In this document: positions 1-9,454 of the stretch, piece after piece
Layout: each line of letters begins with the position of its first letter
Position numbering within the stretch: the first letter of the stretch is position 1
NCBI GenBank assembly: GCA_021780095.1
Contig: JAJXZK010000097.1
Span: 1-31,670 of the forward strand
DNA length: 31,670 bases
Direction of reading: 5' to 3'
Source: Acidobacteriota bacterium
Lineage (GTDB): Bacteria > Acidobacteriota > Terriglobia > Terriglobales > Acidobacteriaceae
Translations under genes and position numbers: made by a program
The notes under the pieces: model-generated
Databases searched by the model: none
The model's input: only the letters and a program-made list of their open reading frames with translations
What the model was told of the DNA's origin: nothing

Positions 1-2
1 TG

Positions 3-3000
3 AACTATGTCTATGACAGTGCCAGCGGCAAGGCCGTGTGGGCGGCCGATGCCGCAGCGCCTTTGCCGGCGAGCCTGCGCGCGGCGGCGCCGTTCTCTGC
101 CAAACCGGAAAAACCGTATGCGCAGAGCGGACGGCGCGCCTTCCTGGCGCCGGCGCCGAAGGGCGATCTGCAGTTGCCCGGCGCGGCTATCGTCACCAAT
201 CAGCTGGATGGCAAGCTGCCCGAAGCTGCCAAAGAATACGCAGAAGTTGCTAACGCGTTGCCCAAGAATCTGGACTATCAACTGTCCGCCGCACAAGCTG
301 CGGTGGCTTCGGGTGCCATCGACAATGCGACGCCATTTCTGCAGCGCGCTGCAGGAATCAATCCCGATTCTTATCGTCTACATGCGGTTCGCGGGGAGAT
401 CGCGCAGCTCCAGGACCATCTGGAAGATGCGGTCCGCGAATACACTGCGGCCATCGATCATCTGCCCGCGAACCCGGTAGAGGGCCCTCTCTACGGCATC
501 CAGCTTCATGTCGACTTGATGCAGCTTTACCGCAACCTGAATAACGACAGCGGCGTCCAACAGCAACTCAATATCGCACAAACGCAAATCAATGCGCTCG
601 ACGAACGCGGAGCGAACCGAGCACCGTTTCTGCGCCTGCGCGCTTTGATCAAGATGAACGCCGCCAACCTCAACGGCGCCCTGAGCGACATCAACGAAGC
701 GCTCTCCATCAGCCCGCATGACCCGAATAATCTGCAACTGGACGGCGACCTGCTGGTGAAGCTCGGACGCACCGAAGATGCGATCGTCGCTTACAAACAG
801 ATTCTCGCCATTGACCCGCGCAACCGTTTTGCTCTGACATCTCTGGGATATGCCTCCCGAGTGGTGGGCCGAGAAGCAGAAGCCAAGGCGTACTTCGAAC
901 GCCTCGCCAAAGACTATCCCACATTGTATGTTCCTTATCTCGCGCTGGGAGACATGTACACGGCCCACCACGACTTCGCGAAGGCAGAGGCATCCTATCG
1001 CAAGGCCTTTTCCCTGGCCCCGAAGAATGCGCTGATTATCGCTGGAGGAATGAACGCGGCCATCGAAGCGCGGAAGCTTGAATCAGCGGGACAATGGTTG
1101 GAACGCGCCTCCAACGAGATGAAGCAGCAACCCCAGGTGCTCAAGCAGCGCGAGCGGTATCTCCGTTTGCAGGGCCACTATCAGGAGTCCGAAGACATTG
1201 GACAGCAAGCGATCAAGGCGCTGCCAAAGGACAGGGATGTCGTTGTGTATCTCGGCTACGATTATCTCCAACTGGAGCAGTACAGCCAGCTAGCGAAGCT
1301 CACTTCGGAGTACTACAGCACGTTCCCGCAAGACTCCGACATTCCGCTGCTGGCCGGGTATGTGCACAAGCACGACGGCAATACCGAGAAGGCGCTGCAG
1401 GACTTCAATGAAGCCATCCATAGAAACCCGAATGTCGCCACCGCCTATGTGAATCGCGGATATATTTACAACGATCTTCACAAGCCGGAATTAGGCGCTG
1501 CCGACTTTGAAGCCGCCATTAAGCTGGATCCAAGCGATGGCCAGGCGCATATGGGACTCGCGTATTCTGACCTGGATCTGGGCAAGTCGAAGGCAGCAAT
1601 CCATGAGTCAGCCCTGGCGGAAAAGACGATGGGCGACTCTCAGTTTGTCCATGTGATTCGCGCAACTGCGTATGGCCGTCAGGGCATGCTTACCAAGGCC
1701 GTCGACGAATATCGTGCGGCATTGAAATTTGCTCCGAACGACGGCGGCCTGAACCTGGGGTTGGGAAATGCCTTGTTCGCAGAGCGGCGTTATCACGACG
1801 CCGTGAACGAACTGCTGATTGCGCAGAAACTGATTCCCGATAACGCGGTGGTTTATGGTCTGCTGGCGCGCGCCTACGGGGAGCAACAGGATCGACAGCA
1901 AACAATGCAGTACGTCCAGTTGGCGGAGCAACACGCGCAGCAAACACCGAACACTGCAAATCCCGCTGAGCTGAGCGAAATCTATGTTTCGACCGGGCAG
2001 GCTCTCAGCAGCATCGGCGACCAGAAAGGCGCGATGGAGCGGTTCCGCAAGGCGCTTTCCCCTCCGCACAGCGATCGCGTCGCTGTGCGGCTCGCGATTG
2101 CCCATGTGATGGCGCAGCAGAACCACACAGAGGATGCCGAACGGCAGATTGCGCTGGCCTTTATGGAGGCCGAAGCGGGCACGACTGCGCCGGCCACGGG
2201 AAGCGAATTTATTCAGGCTGCGGATATCTTCCGCCAACTGCACGAGCATGACTTGTCCATCACCTACCTGGGACGCGCGCGGGCCGCAGGTGCGCCGGAT
2301 ATCACGGTGCGTACTGGGATGGCGAATACCTACCTCGCCGTGGGAGACGTGGATCGGGCTGCGGCCGAGCTTGCGGCTGTCACCTCCGAGGACAGTACAT
2401 CCAATTATCAGTATTTATTGGCGCAGGCGGGCGTATACCGGCAGCAACACCAAGGAGTACAGGCGTTGACCGCGTTCGCGCAGGCGGCGAGCGCCGCGGG
2501 TGAAGATCAATCGGCGCAACAGAACTTGCTGCAGGCCGGCGCGAGCGAAGGTTACACCCTCAATCCAAAATTGAGCATGCTGGGCAATTTCTCCGTACAG
2601 CCGACGTTTGAAGATACGACAGTCTATGTTTTGGACTCTAAGCTGGACCAGCAGGTACCAGTGCCACCCACGGATATCTCGCTTCTTCCGCCGCTGCGCT
2701 CATCTCTGGTCACCCAGGGAATGGCTGCCTACCACCTGCACCTGGGGAATTTCATCCCCTCCAGCGGGTTCTTCCAGATACGAAACTCGCGCGGCATCAT
2801 ATCTGTGCCTGCCACGAGTTCAATTGTCAACCGCAATACGACGGACTACAGCGCCAGTTTCGGGATCAACCCTTCGATTCGTCTCGGCCGCAATTCAATC
2901 ACGTTGAACAGCGGCATTCAAGGAACGATTCGCCGTGATTCCAAATCTCCACGGCAAATGAATCAGAACCTTTTCCGCGCCTTTACGTACGGGTCCACAA

Positions 3001-3605
3001 CCGCATTCTTCAATGCGGTTTCCGCGTCCGGCTATGTGATTTATGAGCGAGGACCATTTACCGAGAGCGATATCTATTCCCAAGCACTGGCGGCGTCGTT
3101 GAACTTCCGCGTCGGTCGGCCGTGGGGACAGAACGCTCTAATCGCCGGTTGGGGAGGGACCGACCAGCAATTCTCCCCGGTGGGGATTGAGAACTACTTC
3201 ACGTCTTCGTATGTCGGATTCGCTCGCCGGTTCTCAAACCGGTGGAATGCCCAGGCGGTGGTAGAAGATGTCCGGGCGTGGCGCGTCGTCACCCCACGCT
3301 CCGGAATCGCGCAGGCCGTACGGTACGCCGGAACCATCGATTTCACACCCGCGCCATCATGGGACTTGCAGGCATCGCTTTCCTACGAAAATACCCGAAC
3401 TTATCACGCCTACGACGCAACTCAGAACGGCATTTCTGTCTCTTATACAAAAGCCCTCCATCGCAAGCTCAATGACGCAACAGGGGAATTTGAAGCGCAA
3501 TACCCACTTCATTTTTCTGCGGGATTCGCACAGGAGAGTTTTTTTAACTACACGGCCGGAAAGAACCAGCAATTCCGGCCGTATGTAAGCATCTCAATTT
3601 TTTGA
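3..3605 (+). CDS. TPR-rich outer membrane exopolysaccharide export protein, NfrA/BcsC/PgaA-like (5' end outside window)
   Basis: The frame is open from base 3, so at least 1200 residues are present and the start lies off the window. Roughly the first 860 residues are helical TPR-type repeats, with recurring patterns such as 'AYVNRGYIYNDL' and 'NLGLGNALFAERRYHDAV'. From about residue 880 the sequence changes to alternating aromatic/polar beta-strands and ends in 'PYVSISIF', a terminal Phe typical of outer membrane barrels. Known exporters with this layout (NfrA, BcsC, PgaA, PelB) collect a polysaccharide in the periplasm with the TPRs and pass it out through the barrel. The adjacent glycosyltransferase fits this role. 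Which of these families it belongs to cannot be decided by eye; a TPR protein with a different barrel function is the alternative. Confidence 0.7.
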   Translation, partial: NYVYDSASGKAVWAADAAAPLPASLRAAAPFSAKPEKPYAQSGRRAFLAPAPKGDLQLPGAAIVTNQLDGKLPEAAKEYAEVANALPKNLDYQLSAAQAAVASGAIDNATPFLQRAAGINPDSYRLHAVRGEIAQLQDHLEDAVREYTAAIDHLPANPVEGPLYGIQLHVDLMQLYRNLNNDSGVQQQLNIAQTQINALDERGANRAPFLRLRALIKMNAANLNGALSDINEALSISPHDPNNLQLDGDLLVKLGRTEDAIVAYKQILAIDPRNRFALTSLGYASRVVGREAEAKAYFERLAKDYPTLYVPYLALGDMYTAHHDFAKAEASYRKAFSLAPKNALIIAGGMNAAIEARKLESAGQWLERASNEMKQQPQVLKQRERYLRLQGHYQESEDIGQQAIKALPKDRDVVVYLGYDYLQLEQYSQLAKLTSEYYSTFPQDSDIPLLAGYVHKHDGNTEKALQDFNEAIHRNPNVATAYVNRGYIYNDLHKPELGAADFEAAIKLDPSDGQAHMGLAYSDLDLGKSKAAIHESALAEKTMGDSQFVHVIRATAYGRQGMLTKAVDEYRAALKFAPNDGGLNLGLGNALFAERRYHDAVNELLIAQKLIPDNAVVYGLLARAYGEQQDRQQTMQYVQLAEQHAQQTPNTANPAELSEIYVSTGQALSSIGDQKGAMERFRKALSPPHSDRVAVRLAIAHVMAQQNHTEDAERQIALAFMEAEAGTTAPATGSEFIQAADIFRQLHEHDLSITYLGRARAAGAPDITVRTGMANTYLAVGDVDRAAAELAAVTSEDSTSNYQYLLAQAGVYRQQHQGVQALTAFAQAASAAGEDQSAQQNLLQAGASEGYTLNPKLSMLGNFSVQPTFEDTTVYVLDSKLDQQVPVPPTDISLLPPLRSSLVTQGMAAYHLHLGNFIPSSGFFQIRNSRGIISVPATSSIVNRNTTDYSASFGINPSIRLGRNSITLNSGIQGTIRRDSKSPRQMNQNLFRAFTYGSTTAFFNAVSASGYVIYERGPFTESDIYSQALAASLNFRVGRPWGQNALIAGWGGTDQQFSPVGIENYFTSSYVGFARRFSNRWNAQAVVEDVRAWRVVTPRSGIAQAVRYAGTIDFTPAPSWDLQASLSYENTRTYHAYDATQNGISVSYTKALHRKLNDATGEFEAQYPLHFSAGFAQESFFNYTAGKNQQFRPYVSISIF

Positions 3606-3616
3606 GGCACGCAATG
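3604..3616 (+). promoter_or_regulatory. Shine-Dalgarno overlapping upstream stop codon
   Basis: GAGG at 3604-3607 overlaps the TGA stop (3603-3605) of the exporter and lies 6 bases before ATG 3614. This placement picks ATG 3614 as the glycosyltransferase start over the earlier in-frame TTG at 3602, and suggests translational coupling of the two genes. Confidence 0.6.
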
Positions 3617-5068
3617 ATGAAGATCTGCTTAGTGGCAACGTTTCCCCCGAGCGGCCGACAACTGAATGAATACGCTTTCCACGTCGCCCGGGAGTTACAG
3701 CGCCTCCCCGACGTGGAGTTGACGATCCTTGCCGATGAGTTGGCCGATTATGATTTTGCGACCGATTCCAGCGGCAAACCCCTGAGTGCTGCATCGCAGG
3801 CAGAATTGCCCGAATTCAACGTCGTCCGCTGCTGGAAATTCGGCAGCATGGGAAATCCTTCGCGTATTTTGAACGCCGTTCGCAAAATCAAGCCCGACGT
3901 CGTGTGGTTCAATCTCGTGTTTTCCAGCTTTGCTACGCCCGACAATCCCTTTGCTGCCTTCTTGGGACTATCTGCGCCTGCCCTTACGCGCGCAGCCGGA
4001 TTTTATACCCACGTCACGTTGCACCACATCCTGGAGCACGTAAACTTCGCCGCGGCCGGAATACGCCGGGAACGGATGGTGCGCATGGGCAGCGATCTGG
4101 CCACGCGGGCTTTGCTGCGCGCGCATTCGGTTTCCGTCCTGCTGCCACATTACCGTCGAACTTTGGTAGAAAAGTATTCTGCGCGCAATGTTCTGCTTGG
4201 CACCCACGGAACATTTGCGCCCAATCCGACTCCACCAGACTTTACCAAGCGCGGCAACCCGGATCTTCGCATACTGGCGATCGGTCATTGGGGCACCTAC
4301 AAACGGCTGGAGACGTTGATGGAGGCTTTCCCTGCGGTGGTGGAGAAAGTCCCCAATGCCAGGTTGGTTGTTGCGGGAGCCAATCACCATACCAAGCCGG
4401 GCTATTGGGAATCGATCCGCGAGGCCCAGCCGAAGCACCTGCCCATTGACTTTCTGGGATACGTCGCCGAAGAAGACATTCCGGAGCTGTTTGGCACGAC
4501 CTCGATTCTGGTGCTGCCCTATGACTCTGCCACGGGCTCGAGCGGGCCTGCGCATCAAGCGTGTGAGTATGGGGTGCCGATCGTGTGTGCCGACATCTCC
4601 GACCTGCGGGAAATGGTGACGGATGAAGACATGGCCGTCAGTTTCTTCGCCAAAGGCGACGCCAGCCATCTGGCCAAGGAGCTCACAACCATCCTGCAGT
4701 CGCCTGAATTGCAGCGCAGCATGGCAGAACATAACTTCGCCTCCGGCGTCCAGATGACGATGGGGAGCGTTGTGCGCAGTTATCTTCGCTGGTTTGAATT
4801 GAAGAAATGCCACAGCGACATTGCGCACGGGTCTTTCCCGTGGGGCGAACGCGTACGGTCCTTCTTGACTCGACCGGGCAACAATTCCTCCCCGGAAACT
4901 TTCGCCCATGACGGAAGGGTTCAGCGGCACCGGGCAGAACCCGCTGGGAATCGTACCCTTTCTGCGGATTTCGGAAGCTCGCTGACCTGGCGCAAATCAG
5001 AAACGTCAGCCGAGTTGCCGGAAACCGATCGATATCCGGTGAGTCCAACGCTCGAAACCGAGCTTTAG
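3614..5068 (+). CDS. Glycosyltransferase family 4 (GT-B fold)
   Basis: The 484-residue product opens with a Rossmann strand, 'KICLVATFPPSGRQ', and has the GT4 C-terminal half: 'GHWGTYKR' at 224-231, where the K/R pair is a usual phosphate-binding site for the sugar nucleotide, and 'SSGPAHQACEYGVPIV' around 309-324. The usual EX7E signature is not intact; Gln315 stands where the second Glu is common, as in GT4 members that carry an 'SG...A...G.P' loop instead. It has no signal peptide or clear membrane segment, so it should work in the cytosol or at the inner membrane face, adding a sugar from a nucleotide donor to a polysaccharide or lipid-linked chain. After about residue 400 there is a polar tail of some 85 residues with no recognisable fold. 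Coupling to the exporter suggests exopolysaccharide synthesis; donor and acceptor are unknown. Confidence 0.85.
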   Translation: MMKICLVATFPPSGRQLNEYAFHVARELQRLPDVELTILADELADYDFATDSSGKPLSAASQAELPEFNVVRCWKFGSMGNPSRILNAVRKIKPDVVWFNLVFSSFATPDNPFAAFLGLSAPALTRAAGFYTHVTLHHILEHVNFAAAGIRRERMVRMGSDLATRALLRAHSVSVLLPHYRRTLVEKYSARNVLLGTHGTFAPNPTPPDFTKRGNPDLRILAIGHWGTYKRLETLMEAFPAVVEKVPNARLVVAGANHHTKPGYWESIREAQPKHLPIDFLGYVAEEDIPELFGTTSILVLPYDSATGSSGPAHQACEYGVPIVCADISDLREMVTDEDMAVSFFAKGDASHLAKELTTILQSPELQRSMAEHNFASGVQMTMGSVVRSYLRWFELKKCHSDIAHGSFPWGERVRSFLTRPGNNSSPETFAHDGRVQRHRAEPAGNRTLSADFGSSLTWRKSETSAELPETDRYPVSPTLETEL

Positions 5069-5209
5069 GCTGTGCTTGGAGGACGTTTAACTAATCATGT
5101 CAATAGGATGGAGCGTCCCATAGATGCGGCGCGTAACGCGGCTTGCTTGTGCATCCGACAAATCGATGTAGCTTGCAAGACTATCGTTCCTGTTCAGGGG
5201 AATGAGGAA

Positions 5210-8200
5210 ATGAAAATGAAAATTCGATCTCCTTGGTTGCGGCTTCACTTTCTCCCAGTCACGCTGTTGTCCTGTCTGTCGCTGCTCATACTCGTCACCG
5301 GTTGCCAGAATGCAATCCCTGGGCAGCCCCCCCCTGCGCCGACTGTGAATATTTCCGCCAATCCCACGGCAGTGGCGAAGGGAAGCACGGCCATGCTGGA
5401 TGTCGTGGCGTCGAATGCCACATCGGTGACCGTGACCGGAAGTGACGGCAGTTCTTATACGCTCCCTTCGAGCGGTGGCACCGTACCGGTAACCCCCACC
5501 ACAACGACCACGTATACCGCCGCTGCGACGGGGCCGGGCGGAACGACCACGGCAACATCGACCATTACGGTGGCAGCCGCAACCGCGCCGACTGTAAATA
5601 TTATTGCCAGCCCCATGTCCATCACTCCAGGCAGTTCGTCCACGTTGACCGTCACGGCGACCAATGCCACGGCGGTGACCGTGACCGGGAGTGATGGCAG
5701 CTCCTACACACTGCAGCCGACCGGCGGAACACAAGCCGTAAGTCCAGCGGCGACCACCACCTATACAGCGACGGCGACTGGAGCAGGGGGAACGGTCAAT
5801 TCAACCGCGACAGTAACTGTGAGCGCTTCGACCAACCCAGCGCCCACGGTCACGATTGCAGCCAGCCCTTCATCGATCTCGTCCGGCAGTTCCTCCACGC
5901 TCACCGTAACGGCGACGAATGCCACATCGGTGACTGTGACTGGGAACGATGGCAGTTCCTATACTCTGGCGTCGACCGGCGGAACACAATCCGTCAGTCC
6001 AGCCGCCACCACCACCTATACCGCAACCGCAACAGGAGCCGGAGGCAAGACTTCCGCAACGACGACCGTCACCGTCGGAGCATCCACCACGCCCGCGCCC
6101 ACGGTCACGATCACTGCCAGCCCCATCTCGATCGCACCGGGAGGATCGTCCACATTGACTGTGGTGGCAGCCAATGCCACGGGAGTGACAATCTCTGGGA
6201 CCGATGGCAGCTCCTATAGTCTGGCTGCAACCGGTGGAACGCAATCGGTCAAGCCCACCGCAACGACGACCTATACCGCGACTGCAACGGGACCGGGGGG
6301 GAAGATCACAGCGACTGCGACGGTGACCGTAACCAGCCCGGTGCCGACGGTCAACATCGCTGCCAATCCTACATCGATTACTGCGGGCAGCTCCTCCACG
6401 CTGACGGTAACGGCCACCAACGCCACTTCGGTAACGATCTCCGGCAGTGATGGCAGTTCCTACACCCTGGGCTCAAACGGCGGTGCACAATCAGTCAAAC
6501 CCACGGCGACCACGACATATACCGCGACTGCAACGGGAGCCGGAGGAAAGATTTCCGCTTCCACCACGGTCACCGTAACACCGGCGGCGGCCCCCGTGGT
6601 TACTTTCACGGCAAGCGCGTCGACGATCACGGCGGGAAGCTCAACCACACTCACTGTCACTGCGACGAATTCCACCGCCGTAACTATCACTGGGAGCGAT
6701 GGCAGCTCCTATGCCCTGGCGGCAACCGGAGGAACTCAATCGGTCAGTCCGGCCAAGACGACAACCTACACCGCGACAGCAACCGGCCCCGGCGGAAAGA
6801 GCACGCAAACCACGACCATCACGGTAAATCCGAAACCGGCGCCCACTGTCACCATGACCGCTAAGCCTACGTCCATCACTGCGGGAAGCTCTTCCCTGCT
6901 GACGGTCACTTCAACCAATGCCACCGGGGTCACCGTGGCCGGCAGCGATGGCAGTTCGTATACGCTGCAGGCGACAGGTGGAACGCAGTCCGTGAGTCCC
7001 AGCGCGACCACCACGTATACTGCGACCGCAACAGGAGCCGGTGGAACCACTACGGCTACCGCAACCGTAACGGTGACGCCCAACCCGGCGCCGACCGTAA
7101 CGATCACGGCCAATCCAACATCTGTTACCGCGGGAAGTTCGTCGATTTTGACGGTGGCTGCCACGAACGCTACGGGAGTTGTGGTAACTGGTAGCGACGG
7201 CAGCTCCTATACGCTGGCGGCAAGTGGAGGAACCCAGGCTGTCAGCCCGAAGTCGACAACCACCTACACAGCAACCGCGACTGGAACTGGGGGTAAGAGC
7301 TCGGCGACCGCCACCCTGACGGTGACACCGAACCCGCCGCCTACGGTCTCCGCCTCGGCCAGTCCCTCATCCATCACCTCCGGAAGTTCCTCCACCATCA
7401 CCGTGACGGCAACGAATGCCACAGGAGTAACGCTGGCCGGCAGTGATGGCAGTTCCTATACTTTGCAGGCGACGGGTGGAACCCAAACTGTAAGTCCGAC
7501 CGCAACTGCAACCTACACAGCGACCGCGACCGGGCCAGGCGGCAAGACGACTAGCAGCACCACGATCATCGTGACGCCGGTGCCTGCCCCGACCGTGACG
7601 CTGGTCGCAAATCCCACATCGATCAAGTCTGGGAACTCGTCCATCCTGACGGCGGCTGCGACGAACGCCAACCAGGTGACAATCACAGGAACGGATGGCA
7701 GTTCATATACCTTGCAGCCGAGTGGGGGAAACCAGACTGTGAGCCCCACCTCGACCACCACATACACGGTGACGGCGACGGGTGATGGAGGCACCGCAAC
7801 GGCGGAAGCGACCGTGACCGTGGTAGCGCCCGGCAGCATCAATTCGATCGATCACGTGATTTTCATGATGCAGGAGAACCATGCGTTCGACAACTATTTC
7901 GGCATGCTGAATCCGTACCGCTCTTCCAATGGATGGAACATCGGCGACGATGGCAAAACCTATACGGTGGATGGCATCGACGACAAGCTGACCACAATCA
8001 GCAACAAGGATGACGAAGGCGACGTTTATCCGCTCTTCAAATTCAAGACAACCTGCATCGACGATGCCAGTTCCGACTGGCTGGCGAGCTATGGGGATGT
8101 GACGGAGTACAACCGGCTCACGACCCGACCAATCCTGATGAATGGCTTTGTCCACAACGCGGAAGGGTACGCAAAGGCCTGCGTCAAGAACGGAAATTGT

Positions 8201-9406
8201 TCCGGCTCCTTTACGGATCTGACCGGCGAACGTGCGATGGGATATTACGATCAGACTTACCTGAACTACTACTACTACATGGCTTCTCAGTTCGCTATCT
8301 CCGACCGCTGGTTCTCGCCTGTGTCGAGTAAGAGTGTTTCCAATCGCATCGCAGTGTATACAGGAGGAACCACACAAGGGCTGGTGGAAGATCCCGGGAA
8401 TGACCACCTCGCCGGCCTGAACATTGAAACCATTTTCCAGGAACTTGATGCGGCGAAAGTGTCGTGGAAGATTTACTACACCGCTACCGATGGTTTTTGT
8501 ATAGCGGATGCCGATTGTCCCGGTGGGGGAACCGCCGCATTTCCTGCGACTTACTTCACCCATTTAACCTACGCATACAAGTATCTGCACGCAAATACGA
8601 CGGGAACATGCACCGCTCCCCTGCAAGCGTCGAGCGTTGTCGGGGATTCGACGAACTCATTCTGCATCGATCCGACTCATATTGCACCCTTGACGAACAA
8701 TACGTACGGATACTTTGCTGACCTGGCTAACAAAACTCTTCCGAGCTTTACCTTCATTGAGGCCGGCTATGGCCTGAATGACGAGCATCCAGGTTCCGCG
8801 ACATCCATCCTGCAGGGCCAAACCGAGGTCGCGAAGGTGGTCAACGCTTTTATGACGAGTCCCGAGTGGAAAGATTCGGTATTCTTCTTCAGCTACGACG
8901 AGGGCGGCGGTCCGTACGACCATGTGCCACCGGTGCCTTCTCACACCAACGACTATACCGATGCCTCGCAGGTAGCCAACTACCCTCAGGACATCTCTAC
9001 CATTGCTGTCAATGCCGACAGCTACAATCCGTGCGTTCCTCCAACGCCTGGAACGCCGACCCTCCACTGTGACCTGACGACAAGTGATCCTGGAGCCGAT
9101 CCGCAGGATGCCCCGGCTGTGTATGGCTTCGCCGCCCAGCTTGGCTTCCGAGTGCCGAATATTATCATCTCGCCGTTCACCAGGAGACACTATGTATCGC
9201 ACACGCCTATGGACCACACGGCCGTAATCAAGTTTGTCGAGGATCGGTTTATTGGACCGAACGCACATCTAACGGCACGCGATGCCGCGCAGCCCAACCT
9301 GCTGGACTTCTTCGATTTCACAAATGTTCCTTGGGCGACGCCGCCGACACCCCCCACGCCAGACAATCAGACTGGAACTTGCACTCCTGCGAGCATGGGT
9401 CCGTAA
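5210..9406 (+). CDS. Lipoprotein with ten Ig-like repeats and a phospholipase C/acid phosphatase-type phosphoesterase domain
   Basis: The start is set at ATG 5210 because it gives a lipoprotein signal peptide with lipobox LVTGC (Cys32), and AGGGG at 5196-5200 is 9 bases upstream; ATG 5216, with GAGG 8 bases upstream, is equally possible. Residues 44-876 are ten Ig-like repeats. Residues about 877-1398 are a phosphoesterase domain of the PLC/AcpA family (Pfam Phosphoesterase): 'QENHAFDNYFG' holds the metal ligands Glu889-Asn890, 'SSKSVSNRI' places Ser1042 at the nucleophile position, and 'YDEGGGPYDHVPP' holds Asp1230-Glu1231. Family members hydrolyse phospholipids or phosphomonoesters outside the cytoplasm. 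The repeats probably act as a stalk that holds the enzyme away from the membrane. Substrate is not predictable. At 1398 residues it is more than twice the usual enzyme length, because of the repeats. Confidence 0.88.
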   Translation: MKMKIRSPWLRLHFLPVTLLSCLSLLILVTGCQNAIPGQPPPAPTVNISANPTAVAKGSTAMLDVVASNATSVTVTGSDGSSYTLPSSGGTVPVTPTTTTTYTAAATGPGGTTTATSTITVAAATAPTVNIIASPMSITPGSSSTLTVTATNATAVTVTGSDGSSYTLQPTGGTQAVSPAATTTYTATATGAGGTVNSTATVTVSASTNPAPTVTIAASPSSISSGSSSTLTVTATNATSVTVTGNDGSSYTLASTGGTQSVSPAATTTYTATATGAGGKTSATTTVTVGASTTPAPTVTITASPISIAPGGSSTLTVVAANATGVTISGTDGSSYSLAATGGTQSVKPTATTTYTATATGPGGKITATATVTVTSPVPTVNIAANPTSITAGSSSTLTVTATNATSVTISGSDGSSYTLGSNGGAQSVKPTATTTYTATATGAGGKISASTTVTVTPAAAPVVTFTASASTITAGSSTTLTVTATNSTAVTITGSDGSSYALAATGGTQSVSPAKTTTYTATATGPGGKSTQTTTITVNPKPAPTVTMTAKPTSITAGSSSLLTVTSTNATGVTVAGSDGSSYTLQATGGTQSVSPSATTTYTATATGAGGTTTATATVTVTPNPAPTVTITANPTSVTAGSSSILTVAATNATGVVVTGSDGSSYTLAASGGTQAVSPKSTTTYTATATGTGGKSSATATLTVTPNPPPTVSASASPSSITSGSSSTITVTATNATGVTLAGSDGSSYTLQATGGTQTVSPTATATYTATATGPGGKTTSSTTIIVTPVPAPTVTLVANPTSIKSGNSSILTAAATNANQVTITGTDGSSYTLQPSGGNQTVSPTSTTTYTVTATGDGGTATAEATVTVVAPGSINSIDHVIFMMQENHAFDNYFGMLNPYRSSNGWNIGDDGKTYTVDGIDDKLTTISNKDDEGDVYPLFKFKTTCIDDASSDWLASYGDVTEYNRLTTRPILMNGFVHNAEGYAKACVKNGNCSGSFTDLTGERAMGYYDQTYLNYYYYMASQFAISDRWFSPVSSKSVSNRIAVYTGGTTQGLVEDPGNDHLAGLNIETIFQELDAAKVSWKIYYTATDGFCIADADCPGGGTAAFPATYFTHLTYAYKYLHANTTGTCTAPLQASSVVGDSTNSFCIDPTHIAPLTNNTYGYFADLANKTLPSFTFIEAGYGLNDEHPGSATSILQGQTEVAKVVNAFMTSPEWKDSVFFFSYDEGGGPYDHVPPVPSHTNDYTDASQVANYPQDISTIAVNADSYNPCVPPTPGTPTLHCDLTTSDPGADPQDAPAVYGFAAQLGFRVPNIIISPFTRRHYVSHTPMDHTAVIKFVEDRFIGPNAHLTARDAAQPNLLDFFDFTNVPWATPPTPPTPDNQTGTCTPASMGP
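5339..7837 (+). repeat. Ten tandem in-frame Ig-like repeats, about 249 bp each
   Basis: Repeat units begin at 5339, 5588, 5843, 6098, 6344, 6593, 6842, 7091, 7340 and 7589. Unit lengths are 249, 255, 255, 246 and then 249 bp for the remaining six. Each unit encodes a P-T-V start, a central 'GSDGSSYTL' (or a close variant) and a 'TTTYTATATGxGG' strand. All are Cys-free and Thr/Ser/Gly-rich. Units differ mostly at wobble positions and linkers, so this is an old or diverging array rather than a fresh duplication. Confidence 0.93.
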
Positions 9407-9454
9407 TTGCTGATCTCGGCATGACGCCAATTGACAGTTATTGGGGGCCACGCG

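Noticed and set aside
3968..4930. 320-codon minus-strand frame
   Set aside because: It lies inside the GT4 gene in antisense and has no recognisable motif.
5069..5209. Possible riboswitch or tRNA-like fold in the leader before the ten-repeat lipoprotein
   Set aside because: Small dyads (for example GATGC/GCATC) are present, but no conserved riboswitch or tRNA sequence elements can be matched.
5339..7837. Regular repeat array that might suggest CRISPR or satellite DNA
   Set aside because: Units are 246-255 bp, in frame, and encode Ig-like folds; there are no short repeats with unique spacers.
6460..7842. Val/Ala-rich antisense reading frames resembling membrane helices
   Set aside because: They are the complement of Thr/Ala/Gly-rich repeat codons, repeat with the same 249-bp period, and have no ribosome-binding sites.
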